The notes: generated by a model not told the origin, from the sequence alone. A stretch of DNA of 64,000 nt from Tetramitus jugosus (GCA_937625935.1 OW569348.1:609396-673395), one strand, 5' to 3'. Positions 34,523 through 46,216 are shown, counted from the stretch's first letter. A program made the numbers and translations.

Positions 34523-37149
34523 CTAGGCGCCAGTGTTGTATTTTCGCAACTCGGTGGTAACTTTGCCTTCGGGTACCAGCTGGCCCGATGTTTTTCCAAA
34601 CACAGCGTCCACCATCTGAACAAACTGTCTATAGTACTTCATCCAGGCAATTACAGCTTTCTCCACAACAAATCTGGCAGTGCTCAAATTTGTGAACTGG
34701 GCGTTGATAATTGAGAACATTTGACTGAGGGATGTCTGCCATTTGTTATTGAACTCGTTGATCACAGTCTCGAAATGTACATAGGCTGATTTTTTCACAC
34801 CGTTCAATGTGATGTCTGTGCTTAATGCTTGTCTGTTTGTTTCTCGCTGTTTATCAGGTGACACTAATCTTTGAGATAGTGACAAGAATAAGATCAGCTT
34901 GGTCATTTGAACATCGGGATTGCTCAATGTTTTAAACACGAATTGTTCGACATGATCATTGAATACATTGTCAAACAGTTGTGAGATCTCATTCTCGATT
35001 CCATAAGCGTTAAAAAGTGCCAATATCTGGTCAACACAGTTTATGATCAAAACATGGTCGACGTCTCCACCGAGCTTCGTGTTCTTTGAGCACTTACCCA
35101 TATGTACAAGAATTCCCTTGAATGTCTCGCTCAGTTTGATCAAGTCTTGGTCAAGTTTCTGACCGAGATTCAGTCTGTAGATGCTCGTTACCCACTGGGC
35201 AAATTTTTTCGAAATGAGGAAATTAGACTTCTCTCTCGATACTAGATTTTTGTTCTGTGTGATCGCTTTGTAATCATTATCCACCAACTGTTGTATACTA
35301 ATGACGTTCTTCTCATAGATCAAATGGAATCTATCCCACAACATATTTTCTAGGCCTTGCCAGAATTGATTTAATGATTCCTGATCGATATCACGCTTCT
35401 TCATCGTATCTTTAAAATCATTCACTTTTCTAATCATTAATAGTACACCAACAGAGTCCCATGTCTGAGATGAGTAATTCTCTGTGAACGAATAGAGATA
35501 GGAGAATGAACTGGAAAATGTTTGAGCAAACAATTCACTTGTCGTTTCTTGTTGCTCTTTTGATGGTTTGTTGCTTGCATCATCAGTTGGTTGACTCAAT
35601 GATTGATTAAAAAAGTCCAATATGAATCCATACTCAGATGTAATGGTGTTAGTCAAGAGGACAAATGTACTCGTCCATAATTCCGTATAGTCCACTTGTT
35701 CTGCTTGTTGAGCAGGCATGTCGAGTGAAATGAGAGAATTGTTGTCAATCTTGTCAAATCGATCACCCAAATCGAAAAACTTTTCCGTTTTGGAGGCTTT
35801 TTCAGAACTGGACCACAAACTGCTCACATTATTGCTCATACTGGACATGGACAGTGATCCCAAACTGAAACTAGTGACCGATGATGTCAGATTCGTCAAT
35901 GAGAATGTACTCAATTCCACAATTGTATTGTTCTTGACTGATTCACTTATGAAGGCTTTTGGAAACCGTTTCTGCAAACTTGAAACATAGTTCTTAAAGC
36001 TGTTCAAGTAATGAGTTCCAAGAACGTTCGAATAGTGCTTTCGTATGCTCGATCCAATTTGTGGCGAATACTTGTCCAAAAAATCATAAAAATACTTGTA
36101 CTTCAACAAACTAAACTGAATACCGACTTGGCTGGTGCTTGATACTCTGCTTTTTGAATTTCCAAGATCCTTCATCTTATTCTCCATGAATGTTCTCAAT
36201 TTGCTCACTGCACTTTTCGTCAGAGATGTCAACTGAGGCTCCAATTCTTCAAAAATAGGAACCTTTCGATCCAATTGTTGAAAATTGGTCAATAGTGCGT
36301 CCAATTCCAATATGGGCGATAAGTATCGATCATCAACTGTTCCATTGTTGATCTCATTTGATAATCTTGGTGGAATTGCAATCTTTTGTAGGAAATCAGA
36401 TAGAGAGGAAGCTGCCTTCTTTCTGTTGCTCAACTTGATGTTCATGGAAAATGATTGATCTTGAAGTTTCTTGATCTCTTCTGCTGTGTCACCGAGACTG
36501 CCCTGAAACGTGGCCAACATTTGCTCCATTTTCTCCAAAACACCATCACAGCTGCGCAATTGAGCATACAGGTCAGCCAAGCGCTCAGCCTCCTCCAAAT
36601 AGTCATCAATCGACTCAATTTCAATCTTCTTCAAATCTTGTTGAATCTGTTGACTGTATTCTCTTAGATCGACACCTTGATTAATGGCCTTTTGAACGAG
36701 AGCATCCTGTTGAAACAATCGAATGTCCTCTGTATACATATATAGATATATTATTGATTACAAATTATAAGCGTCAATGAATGTTCGTTTGTGTGTACAT
36801 GTGTGCATTCGTTCGTCATGTAAAAAAAAACAACCAACCACCACAACAACTTACCATCAATTTCATCAACGTCATATTGTTCAAAATCAGTCGTGCTCGT
36901 AGGAAAGAAATCTAGCGAGTGTTCATCAAAATTAAGTTTGATTTCAGGGGAGGCCATCAATGGTCGACTCTTGCGATTTGGATTTGGTGATAAAGAAGCA
37001 GTTGTTGACGTGGTGGTAGTACCCGTCGTGTTACTCTGCAAATCCTTGTCAATGTCATCGAAAGCAGTTAATAGTTTGGATCGATTTGCCTCTTCCTCTT
37101 TTCTTGATTGCTGTTTCATTGCCCAATGGTTATTGTTGTTGGAGTTCAA
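34523..37149 (-). CDS. VPS52: VPS52, GARP/EARP tethering complex subunit
   Basis: VPS52 is the core of the GARP/EARP complex that tethers endosome-derived vesicles at the trans-Golgi. Exon 1 is 37149..36855 and exon 2 is 36729..34523. The 125-nt intron starts GTAAGT and ends GTATACAG; splicing gives VDEIDEDIRLFQQ and an 833-residue protein (human 723). Exon 1 is mostly low complexity (Asn, Thr). The family core is plain: AQLRSCDGVLEKMEQML, FQGSLGDTAEEIKKLQ, SMNIKLSNRKKA, then the LLKYKYFYDFL segment of the C-terminal rod. The ATG at 36739 is not the start; it falls across the splice acceptor. Confidence 0.87.
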
Positions 37150-37283
37150 CGGTGTGCTGTTGAGTTTTTTTGCTTCTGGGTTGAAAGAAGGTTTTTTGTG
37201 TCGGGATGTTTTTGTTCACTCTTGAGCGAATCTCTGGTTCGGAGGAAATTAGAGAAAAATAAGAAACAACCGAACAGAAGAGA

Positions 37284-38975
37284 ATGTACATGAGTGGTGA
37301 ATACCAACCACCAAGAAGACGAAGGAACAAGCAACGTAGTCACACACAAAAGTTTCTCTATCTGTTACTCTTGTTGGTCGTTCTGTCGTTTGTGGCTTCT
37401 TCATACTACTTTTTCCTCACTCCCAATCACAATGAATCTCACTCCAGTGCTCCCACTGAACCACCACTCATTTTCTCCCTCGCAAACTCAGCCAACAAGC
37501 AACAACAACAAACAATACAATCAACACAGCAACAACAAACAACAACACCAATAATAACAACAGCAGCCACAACCTTGAAGAGTGTTCGGCATCAATGTTC
37601 TGATTATCTGACGAGTGGTGGTGGTGGTGAGCGGATCAAACCTAATTTCCAATCGCAAGTGTGCTTTGACTACTTTGACTGTGGATTCTTGCAAAAATGG
37701 AAGAAAAATCGCATTTCCATGTGCGCAAAGAGCATGAGTAGCAAGATCAGTGGTAGCCTTGAATGCTACGTCACAGAAAATCCACACATTCCGGCTGCGA
37801 CGAGGCCACACACCATTTGTTCTTCACAGAATTTATTTGTTGATTTTTCAAAGTTACAATTGGCTCGGTGCTTAAAGTTTAGGCCTGGATACATGTGCGA
37901 TGGAACCATGAGCTATTATCAGTACCAACATGGTGCATTAAGTGCCTATTGTGATATTGATAATCGAAATTTTCAATTAACTTATTTTCCAAATGATTTT
38001 GGAAAGGATATTTTCAGCAGCTTTGTGAATAAGAGTATAACATTGGACAATGCTGGCTTGTCCTCCACTGCTACTACTGTTTCGACAGCTCCCGTCACAA
38101 TCTTCGTGTCCAGAGAAAAGGGAGAACACGCAAACATGTTTCATGCCACCACTGATTTTTTCAATGCTTATTTGATGATTGAGTTTTTCGGTTTAGATCC
38201 CCAAACGGTACAGATTGTAATATTGGACGATCATAGTCCAGGACCGTATGACATGATATGGGACAAGGTATTTTCACTGAATGCGCCCATGAAGAGGGCC
38301 AGAGATTTCAACAGTAAGACTGTTCGGTTCGAACGTGCCATATTTTCTCCTCCTGGATACACATCGATAATGTTGGCTCATTTGACCAAGTCACGAGTAT
38401 CGGATCTATCACAGACTTGCACAAGCGAACTCTTCTTGATTGATGGTTATGCGAATGCAGTGCTGAAAGGATTTGGTATACCTTCGAGAGCACCCAGTAA
38501 TGTGAACCAACTGAAACTAACTTTTATCTCAAGAAAACCTTATTCAAATTATGTTGAACACAAGTTTATGGCTCGTCAAATCGCCAATGAAGATGAATTG
38601 CTGTCAGAACTGCAATCTATTCCAGGTGTGCTAGTCGAGAGAGTCGATTTTGCACAATTGACCTTCGCAGAACAGATCCAGAAAGCATATGAGAGCGATA
38701 TACTTGTTGGTATGCATGGTGCTGGTTTAACACATGCTCTGTGGTTGCCCCCACGTACATCTGGTGTTGTTGAACTGCTATCACTCAACACGATTGATAA
38801 ATGGCGCATGTTTGAACAGTTCACATACTGGAAAGGTAACGAGTACAGAGAGTGGTCGAATTCGGTGACGGACAATCATTGGAAGGACGGAACAGGCGAC
38901 TACACGAGAATTAATGTAGCCGAAGTCAAAGCCTTAGTCAGTGATGTCGTGTCAAACATTCGAAAGAAACAGTAG
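37284..38975 (+). CDS. GT61-family glycosyltransferase, type II Golgi protein
   Basis: A 563-residue intronless protein, read from the ATG at 37284 (a second at 37290 is equally possible). A basic cytosolic tail (PRRRRNKQR) precedes a signal anchor (residues about 24-46). A Gln/Thr linker leads to a luminal domain. The domain carries the GT61/DUF563 pattern: VSREKGEHANMFHATTDF, a central VILDDHSPGPYD, and near residue 475 GMHGAGLTHALWLPP followed by V-V-E-L. Family members add xylose, arabinose or N-acetylglucosamine to glycans in the Golgi. The donor cannot be told here. It is head-to-head with VPS52, 134 bp apart. Confidence 0.85.
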   Translation: MYMSGEYQPPRRRRNKQRSHTQKFLYLLLLLVVLSFVASSYYFFLTPNHNESHSSAPTEPPLIFSLANSANKQQQQTIQSTQQQQTTTPIITTAATTLKSVRHQCSDYLTSGGGGERIKPNFQSQVCFDYFDCGFLQKWKKNRISMCAKSMSSKISGSLECYVTENPHIPAATRPHTICSSQNLFVDFSKLQLARCLKFRPGYMCDGTMSYYQYQHGALSAYCDIDNRNFQLTYFPNDFGKDIFSSFVNKSITLDNAGLSSTATTVSTAPVTIFVSREKGEHANMFHATTDFFNAYLMIEFFGLDPQTVQIVILDDHSPGPYDMIWDKVFSLNAPMKRARDFNSKTVRFERAIFSPPGYTSIMLAHLTKSRVSDLSQTCTSELFLIDGYANAVLKGFGIPSRAPSNVNQLKLTFISRKPYSNYVEHKFMARQIANEDELLSELQSIPGVLVERVDFAQLTFAEQIQKAYESDILVGMHGAGLTHALWLPPRTSGVVELLSLNTIDKWRMFEQFTYWKGNEYREWSNSVTDNHWKDGTGDYTRINVAEVKALVSDVVSNIRKKQ

Positions 38976-39525
38976 TCCAAGATGTCCAATTTTATTAGGC
39001 CAGATCAGTCTGATGTGTCCAAGATATAAATTCCAGCTTCTCGAAACTGAGCCCATCGACTTGTTCTCAAGCCAGACAGATGACGTTGATGTCATTTTCG
39101 GAAGATTACTATTTTTCCTCTTCTGTTTGACGCATCGTCCAATCATCTATTCCTCCCCCATCCTTTCCACACAAAACCCAATACCTTGGTCTTCTACTTT
39201 GATGACTGTGATGATACATCGGACGACGCCAGTCCTCACCACAATCATCACTCCATTTCACGCTCAATTCTCATTTTTGTTTGTCCTGCTGTCATCACTC
39301 TCATCATCACTACTGTTCTTCTTCTTCTTACTGCTCATATCCTCACTCTTCCTATCCTCAACACTGGTACCATCGTCATTATTGTCCGATTATCTGATAC
39401 CAACAACCACCACACTGGTTGTTGTGTCAGCAGCAGTTGTCATCGTCCTATCACTACTCGTCGATTTTCATTGCAGACATGGTGCTGCACCTTCTCCTTG
39501 TGGAAACACAACAGCAACAACAACA

Positions 39526-41664
39526 ATGAATGATCAACATCGAGTGAGTCAACATCATAATGACTATCACCAGTACAGTGAAGGTAAACAAAAACAATCT
39601 CACTGTTCGATTCACTTGTTCCTATATACTGCAATTCTCTTGTTGTTGTTCACTGCAAATGGTCTGGAGGCAAAAGTTCAAAAAGTCAACGTTTTTTCAG
39701 AAGATCGAATTCACTATTCATTTCAACCCTATTATCCACTGGGATACAAATGGGACATGGCATGTCAACGTGGATTGGTTCCATCGACTTCCAAGGTGTT
39801 GAACTCTACATATCATAATGGATCCACTGATATCAATAATATCAATAATAATGATAATAGTACGAATAACAATCAAACAGATTTCATGTACGATATTGAT
39901 TACATGGTTGATCCAGTGTATCAGGAGCTACAATTGCGAGTTTCATTCCCATATGATCTCAAAGAGTCAAAGCGTGTGTTGAGTAGAAAGATTTATTGGA
40001 TATCTATTGGATTTCCAGTGACTGTGAGCGAGGATGGTAAAGAACAAGTGAATGGTGATTTTGTTGTCCAGTATGGGCATGTGAAATTTGATATGCATCG
40101 TATTCACTTCTCACGGAGTTTGTGTTTCATGTCATATGCCGGATGGTTTCCAGGTGGTGATGAAATGTTGGTTGTTGGTCATCTCAATCATACGTTTAGT
40201 CGAACGGCAGTCAATAGCACGACTCATGAATTGTCAAACAGCCATATCCAATTCTCGCACTGGTATAATTTGACTGATGATTCGTACTTTACTCGAAGTG
40301 AGTGCTATGACTTCAATAATATGAGATTTTATGCACAAATGAGAAATTGGGATCGATCCGTAGATATGGTCATTTTGCATGTCATTGCCATTATGACACT
40401 TATTTTGTTCATGTTGGCATTTATTTCACTGTATGGAGGTGAATTAATTAAGCGTCGATTCTTCACATCCGTTCTAAGTCAAATACTGATTATTGTATCA
40501 ATGGGATCTCAAACAGTACCTGCATGTATCTTTTGGATATTGCATATGAGAAAGAGCATCAACGTTCCTAGTTCGCAAATAGTTGAATCTATTGCTTCTG
40601 TGGGAGGCAATGCCTCTCTCCAATTGGCCCTTGTATTATATTGTTATAAGATGTTTCGATTCTTTCAACTGCGATATGTCTATCGAAAAATGTTTCGATC
40701 TGGCACGAAAACCAAAGACAATCGATTGTATCAGCTGCTTGTGTCCAAATGGGGATATCGGATCATGTTTCTCATTGGCGCCATTATTGTTGGTAGCGCT
40801 CTAGTAGGACTCGTGGTGCTCTGTTTCTATGCCAAGAGAAGATCAGATCCATTCTGGTATGAAAATGATCGAGAGATTGCATTCTTTTTGGATGTGGGCA
40901 TTCTCAGCTTTCTCCTATTGATTTATCTGGCAGAGGCTGTGATTAACTTTAAGACACTATTCAAGAAGGGTTTGAAGTATTTTTATGTGAGCGATGATCC
41001 AATGCTGTATCGGCTGGAGGCATGGATCACATTGGCTATCATGAGTCTGTACCTGTGCTACGAGTTCATACCTTTTTATCTGGCTCCAACCTATTTTGGT
41101 GTTTTATTGGGTGAGTTGCATTTTTATGGGACAATGTGGGGCTACCAGGTCTGTTTTGGCTCTGGTTCAATTATGGTAATTGAAATATTCAGACTTCTTA
41201 AGAAGATTATTTGGTCTGAAGCGAAACCTAAGGTACAGGAATCAGATCTGGTCAGATTATTGTACGATGAACGATTTAGAACTCTATTTGATGATTATTG
41301 TCTCAAGGAGTACTCGAGTGAGAATTTAGCCTTATTTTTTGAGTTACAGTCGCTCAGATTTGGGTCAGGCATTATGTCGCATAGCAAGTACATGGAGATG
41401 TATTCCACATATATCACACCGCAGGCAACACTTCAAGTGAACATGTCATCTCGAACCAGTAAGATTTGTCAAGAAATCGTACAGATCACTGAGGATGTCG
41501 TAACATTTGAACAGCTACAACCACTATATAATGATACTGTGATGAACTTGAGTGAGACGTATGTTCGATTCTCGGTCACTACAGAGTACGCAAAGTATAT
41601 GGAGATGAAAAATATTATGAAGGAAGAATTCTTTGTTGAGCTCAATGAACCGCTATTGCTCTAG
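39526..41664 (+). CDS. Seven-helix receptor with C-terminal RGS domain
   Basis: A 712-residue protein from the ATG at 39526. A signal peptide (LFLYTAILLLLFTANGLEA, residues about 31-50) and an Asn/His-rich luminal domain of about 220 residues come first. Seven hydrophobic helices follow from residue about 278 (MVILHVIAIMTLILFMLAF) to about 555. An RGS domain spans residues about 575-695 (VRLLYDERFRTLFDDYCLKE, SSENLALFFELQSL). RGS domains speed GTP hydrolysis by G-alpha subunits; the 7TM-RGS layout is known from Arabidopsis AtRGS1. The frame stays open upstream to 38941 and includes hydrophobic codons with ATGs near 39201. That would overlap the GT61 end and add Leu/Ser-rich sequence, so I prefer 39526, but the start is not certain. 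Confidence 0.8.
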   Translation: MNDQHRVSQHHNDYHQYSEGKQKQSHCSIHLFLYTAILLLLFTANGLEAKVQKVNVFSEDRIHYSFQPYYPLGYKWDMACQRGLVPSTSKVLNSTYHNGSTDINNINNNDNSTNNNQTDFMYDIDYMVDPVYQELQLRVSFPYDLKESKRVLSRKIYWISIGFPVTVSEDGKEQVNGDFVVQYGHVKFDMHRIHFSRSLCFMSYAGWFPGGDEMLVVGHLNHTFSRTAVNSTTHELSNSHIQFSHWYNLTDDSYFTRSECYDFNNMRFYAQMRNWDRSVDMVILHVIAIMTLILFMLAFISLYGGELIKRRFFTSVLSQILIIVSMGSQTVPACIFWILHMRKSINVPSSQIVESIASVGGNASLQLALVLYCYKMFRFFQLRYVYRKMFRSGTKTKDNRLYQLLVSKWGYRIMFLIGAIIVGSALVGLVVLCFYAKRRSDPFWYENDREIAFFLDVGILSFLLLIYLAEAVINFKTLFKKGLKYFYVSDDPMLYRLEAWITLAIMSLYLCYEFIPFYLAPTYFGVLLGELHFYGTMWGYQVCFGSGSIMVIEIFRLLKKIIWSEAKPKVQESDLVRLLYDERFRTLFDDYCLKEYSSENLALFFELQSLRFGSGIMSHSKYMEMYSTYITPQATLQVNMSSRTSKICQEIVQITEDVVTFEQLQPLYNDTVMNLSETYVRFSVTTEYAKYMEMKNIMKEEFFVELNEPLLL

Positions 41665-41719
41665 GAGTGAACTGATTTATTTTATATTACTATTCGCTGA
41701 TATGTACAAATAATACAAA

Positions 41720-42748
41720 TTAGGCCGGCATAGAGAACAGAGTACAAAATTCAGAATAGGAGATTCTTCCGTCGCCGTCAGAGTCAACAAGAGAGAATAA
41801 AGTACTAATTTCTTCATCTCCCATGACAATTCCCAGTCCTAGTTTTTGCATTACATTCAATACCTCGTCCACACTCACTAAGCCATCGCCATCCATATCG
41901 AATATTTTGAACACTTGTTTCATATCTGATTCCTCTGATAATTCATCTCCTTCAAGTCGATCATCCGCATCCGTACCTACCACTATCCTCTCAGTTGCTA
42001 TCGAACTAATGGATGGAGATTTGCCCTTTCCCTTGTTAAATAAACTTAGGAAGTTGAAACCAGCTTTCCCATTCGGTTTGGCTGAGTTTTGTAGAACTGG
42101 ATTTCCCTGATGATTTCGGGTTCGTGCTTTGGTAGGACTCGTTGATGAAGAGCCAATAGTGCTTCTTCGACTTGGTGTCGAGGGCGATGAGGGGGATAGA
42201 GGTGTGTTACTCTTCGATTCGGACACCACAGAGGTTCGATTGTTCTTTTTCAGTCCTAATGCTCCAAACAAGGAGTTACCAAACTTTTTGGAGGCATCTG
42301 TAGATTGACTTGGACTTGCAATACTCTTTCTTCGAGCTCGACCGTTTTCACTCTCGAAGGGCGAGGATTTGACGCTGAGGCTCAACTTTCTGGGGGCATA
42401 TTTACTTTGATGCGAATCAATGAAAGAAGCAATGGTGCCTTCCTCTTCTAAAGGTGATTTTATAAGGTAGACAAAACCTTCGAGAGAAATTGAGCCAGTG
42501 TGACCTACATCAACGTCTGCTATTAGTTCCTTAATATCCCTCTCTGTCACTTGCATGTCCAACACTTTGAGTACGGATGTTAACTCCTTTGAGTCAATAA
42601 GACCATCTCCATCCTTGTCAAAGAGCTGAAATGTTTGTTTGTAGAGATCCATTTCTTCCTTTGTGGTGCTCCTGAGAATATTCATGAGATTGGTCTTGTA
42701 TGTTGAAGGTGAGTTCACCATTGGGAGAGTTTCCGTCATAAAGTTCAT
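41720..42748 (-). CDS. Calmodulin-like EF-hand protein with long central insert
   Basis: A 342-residue intronless protein with four EF-hand sites split into two lobes. The N-terminal lobe (residues about 35-105) has a good loop (DKDGDGLIDSKE) and a degenerate one (DVDVGHTGSISLEG). The C-terminal lobe (about 270-340) has two good loops (DMDGDGLVSVDE and DSDGDGRISYSE). Between them lie about 165 residues rich in Ser, Lys, Arg and Pro, including repeated S-P and T-P sites. The insert replaces the short linker of calmodulin. It probably senses calcium; partners are unknown. A TTTTGCGCTG box sits at 42773-42782, about 25 nt before the start on its template side. Confidence 0.85.
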   Translation of the reverse strand: MNFMTETLPMVNSPSTYKTNLMNILRSTTKEEMDLYKQTFQLFDKDGDGLIDSKELTSVLKVLDMQVTERDIKELIADVDVGHTGSISLEGFVYLIKSPLEEEGTIASFIDSHQSKYAPRKLSLSVKSSPFESENGRARRKSIASPSQSTDASKKFGNSLFGALGLKKNNRTSVVSESKSNTPLSPSSPSTPSRRSTIGSSSTSPTKARTRNHQGNPVLQNSAKPNGKAGFNFLSLFNKGKGKSPSISSIATERIVVGTDADDRLEGDELSEESDMKQVFKIFDMDGDGLVSVDEVLNVMQKLGLGIVMGDEEISTLFSLVDSDGDGRISYSEFCTLFSMPA

Positions 42749-43201
42749 GTTTCGTTTCGAGGATGTGTTTATTTTGCGCTGCCACTACGACCGAGTATCA
42801 ACAAGAATTTGTTGGTGGAGGAGAAATGATACAGATCTCGAACAGATTTTGTGTCTGCGCTGTATGTGTCTCTGTAAAGCGTGTCCGTTACCAAAATGGG
42901 AGGCTACTAAATGGATCTCGAATTTCCTCGAAGGGAAGGACAGAACTTGAGCTCATTATTGAACACCCTTATAATTGACCAGAATATCTTGAGTGGGAAT
43001 TGAACATTTGTCGAGTGATTCAAGAAAAAGTCCACATCCAATGTTCGAGGTACTGAACCTTTTTCCCTCCAGTTCACAGCTTTCCTGTTCCCTGTAGATG
43101 CAGAACAGCCTTTCAACATCGGGGAAATATTAAGGATTAATGAAGTTCAACAAAATTAATGAAGAGAAGAAAAAAATTCACACAACAACAACAAAAACAC
43201 A
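42749..43201. other. Divergent intergenic region between EF-hand gene and UTP13
   Basis: About 0.45 kb. Near the EF-hand start it carries the GCGC box noted there. Near UTP13 it ends in an A-rich leader (AACAACAACAAAAACACAATG). A GTTCAATTCC-like T-loop on the minus strand near 43000 lacks a pairing stem, so I do not call a tRNA. Confidence 0.4.
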
Positions 43202-46200
43202 ATGCAATTTGATATTCGAGAGAAGAACAAGAAACTACAGAATACTCAACATTTGATTCAAAATTTTGACGTCAATCGATTCTTATCCCTCCTGTACACG
43301 GGTGGTCACATCTGTCTTTCTCACAATGAAAAATTTTTTGTTTCATGTGCTGAAAAAACAGCCAACATTGTTGATTTTTCGAATGGTGAAGTTTTGAGCG
43401 AACTGACAACGGTATGTGTGTTTAATCCGGGTTCAAATTTGTGTTGAACAACAACAACAATCATACAATGTAACATTTTTGAACAGACAGTGTGACTCAC
43501 TCATTATGTGTTTTTTTTATCATGACCTAATATTAGGACGATATTATTATTGCGACAGCATTGTCTCCCAATGACAAGCAATTGGCTGTGAGTACTCGTA
43601 ATGGATCTGTTCATCTTTATAGCATTTCTCAGCAGCGTTTAATCTCTTCATTTGCTGCTGGTGGATCAGCATCCGCCAAGACTCCTGTCGTTCAGTTGTG
43701 CTACAATCGTGATGCGACTCTGTTGGCAATGGCCACTGGTGACTCCAAAATTCGAATTTATTCCCTGTCTGAAAATCGATTCATTTCACAATTACAATCA
43801 AAGTCATCGAGAGCTGGTGTTGGCATCACTGCTCAAGTTCACACTGGTAGAATCACCTTGTTAAAGTTTAGCACTGATCCACAGCATGAGAACATTTTGG
43901 TCAGTTCTGCACTGGATGGCGTAAGAGTGTGGAATGTGGGAAAAACAAGAGGCGAACAATTGCTTTCATGGGTCAATAGAGACTTGGGTGATGTGGTCAG
44001 TGTTGCCTTCTCTGAACAACATCAGTGGATGATCACTGGTGGAGATGAAGTCCTCAAGATTTATGACTACTCTGAAATGGAGACAAAAGGCTTAAAGGAT
44101 CTTAAAACCATACCTGTTCAATACACGATATCTGGTATTGCTTTGGTGGATGAAGAGAGAGTTGCTGTCTCCAGTGTGGACAATGGAAATATTCATATTT
44201 GGAACATGGAGACTGAAGAGTTGGAAAAGTCATCTAGTCAAGCAAATGAAGACGAGGAAGAGAGTAGTGATGATGACGACGACGAGGAAGAAGAGGAGAG
44301 CGAGGATGAGAGTGCAGAAGATAATACCAGCCAATACTTTAAAATTGTTCAAATGCACTACGCACCACAGAGCAAAGTATTTTTATGCGTCACTCAGGAT
44401 GGAAACTTCTTATTTTTCTCATATCCTTCGTTAAAACGTGAGAGACAAGTTGTGGGTTTCAATGACGAAGTATTGGATGTATGCTTGTTGCTCAACAACA
44501 AGAAGCAGAAGGAATTGTCAGCTCAAAACACCGATGGAACACTTGTTGATGCAAAGGAATTACTTATTGCTACGAACAGTGAAAAAATCCTCAGAGTGAA
44601 TCTCCAAACAAAGGCCGTGCAATTTTTGTGTGGTCATCGAGAAGTTGTACTGGGTCTGGCTACTGATCCAGTCTCTGAAAGATTTGCTGTTAGTGTGTCC
44701 AAGGATAGAACAGTGCGTGTATGGGATTTAAAACATGATCGGTGTGTTGCTGTCGGAGATGCTCATTCGAAGAGTGTGTCCTGTGTGACTTTTGCACGCA
44801 CGAACAAGCGCTCGTTCTTTGTTACATCAAGTGACGATAAAACAGTCAAATTATGGGATATGACTCAGGTCAATGAGCAAATTAGCAAGTTTGACAAGAG
44901 TGGCTCATTTACAGAGAAGGATATTATTCAATTAAGTACAGAAAAATCAATTAATGCCCATATGAAAGAGATTAATCAAATTGCACTCTCACCCAATGAT
45001 GAATTTTTAGCCACTGCTTCCTCTGACAAAACAGTTAAGATATGGAGAACGGAATCAATGGAATTAGTGAAAACGATTCAACATCCTAAGGGTGTCTATG
45101 CTGTAGCATTCTCACCTATTGATAAGACAATCGTTACTGGTTGTTCCGATTCTATTGCCAGAATATACTCCTTGACTAATGGTAATTTGCTCAAAGTTTT
45201 TTCACAAGACACTATGCATGGTGTTTTAAAGGTAGCATTCATAAGAAACGGTGCTCAATTAGTTACAATCGATGCCAGTGGCCTTTTGAAATTGTGGAGC
45301 ATCAAGTATGGTAACTGCTTGGCTAATTTCGATGAACACAGTGATCGTGTATGGGGTTTGGCTGTACTTGACAAAATGAATGATCAGTTTATGATGGTTA
45401 CTGGTGGAGAGGACTCCAAGGTAAATATCTGGAAGGATAGCACACTGGAAGTTGTCCAAGAACAAAAACGTGAAATTGATGAGGCAGTTCGGATGGAACA
45501 GCAACTAAAGAACTTGGCACGTAACAAACAATATTTGGAAGCGATCAAGTTGGCGATTAAAGCAGATAGACCTCGACAGGTGTACTCAATGATCGAACAA
45601 TTTTTGGGATTGAAGCAAAAAAAGTCTGGTACGAACCAAACATTGGGAGATTTGATCAAGGGGCTAGAATACACCGACGTGATGACATTATTCCAGTACA
45701 CGATTGATTGGAATACTAATTCGAGATTTAGTGCTGTGGCCCAACGCGTATTGTATGCCATGTTTAATACCTTAGATCCTAGCTTCATCAACACTCCTTA
45801 TGAAAAATCTGTTCAAGCATTGCTCGGATACAGTGAAAAGCATGCCAAGAGAGTTCAACAACTACTTCAGAGAAGTTATTTACTCGATTATGTGTTGAGC
45901 AACATGAAGATGATGGCACCACAGTCAAATAATGAGTCTGATTTACTACTGAATGGTCCAACAATATCACAGAGAATTACAATTGTTGATCCTGAAAAGA
46001 TTGTAGAGCCTGTGGTTGAGCGGAAGATTGAAGCCAAAGAGCAGATTAAGCGTGAACCAACAAACAAGAGAAAATTGGAGCAAGTGGAAACTACGCCAGC
46101 CAAGAAGGCAAAGCTCGACAAGGCAACTCCACAGAGCAGCAAAACAAAAACTCCAAGCCAGAAAAAGACCACAGAGGTCAAGAATTCAGGCAAGAAACAA

Positions 46201-46212
46201 ACCAAAAAGTAA
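43202..46212 (+). CDS. UTP13: UTP13/TBL3, WD40 subunit of the small-subunit processome
   Basis: UTP13 (TBL3 in animals) belongs to the UTP-B module bound to U3 snoRNA and the pre-18S rRNA in the nucleolus. Exon 1 is 43202..43411 and exon 2 is 43537..46212. The 125-nt intron starts GTATGT and ends ATATTAG; splicing gives SELTTDDIIIATALSP and a 961-residue protein. Two stacked WD40 propellers fill residues about 20-700 (many W-D or W-N endings, such as VRVWDLKHD and VKLWDMTQ), with an acidic loop near residues 270-295. The Utp13 C-terminal helical domain follows (NLARNKQYLEAIKLAIKADR, then FQYTIDWNTNSRFSAVAQRV). A Lys-rich nucleolar-type tail of about 80 residues ends the protein. Confidence 0.88.
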
Positions 46213-46216
46213 AATC

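Noticed and set aside
36730..36739. ATG at 36739 as the VPS52 start
   Set aside because: It lies across the splice acceptor GTATACAG; the upstream exon joins in frame and gives VDEIDEDIRLF.
42990..43030. Possible tRNA (T-loop-like GTTCAATTCC on minus strand)
   Set aside because: The five bases on either side do not pair, and no acceptor or anticodon arm could be found at the right distance.
43412..43450. TTCAAAT T-loop-like sequence near the start of the UTP13 intron
   Set aside because: No cloverleaf partner arms are present; it is simply intron sequence after the GTATGT donor.
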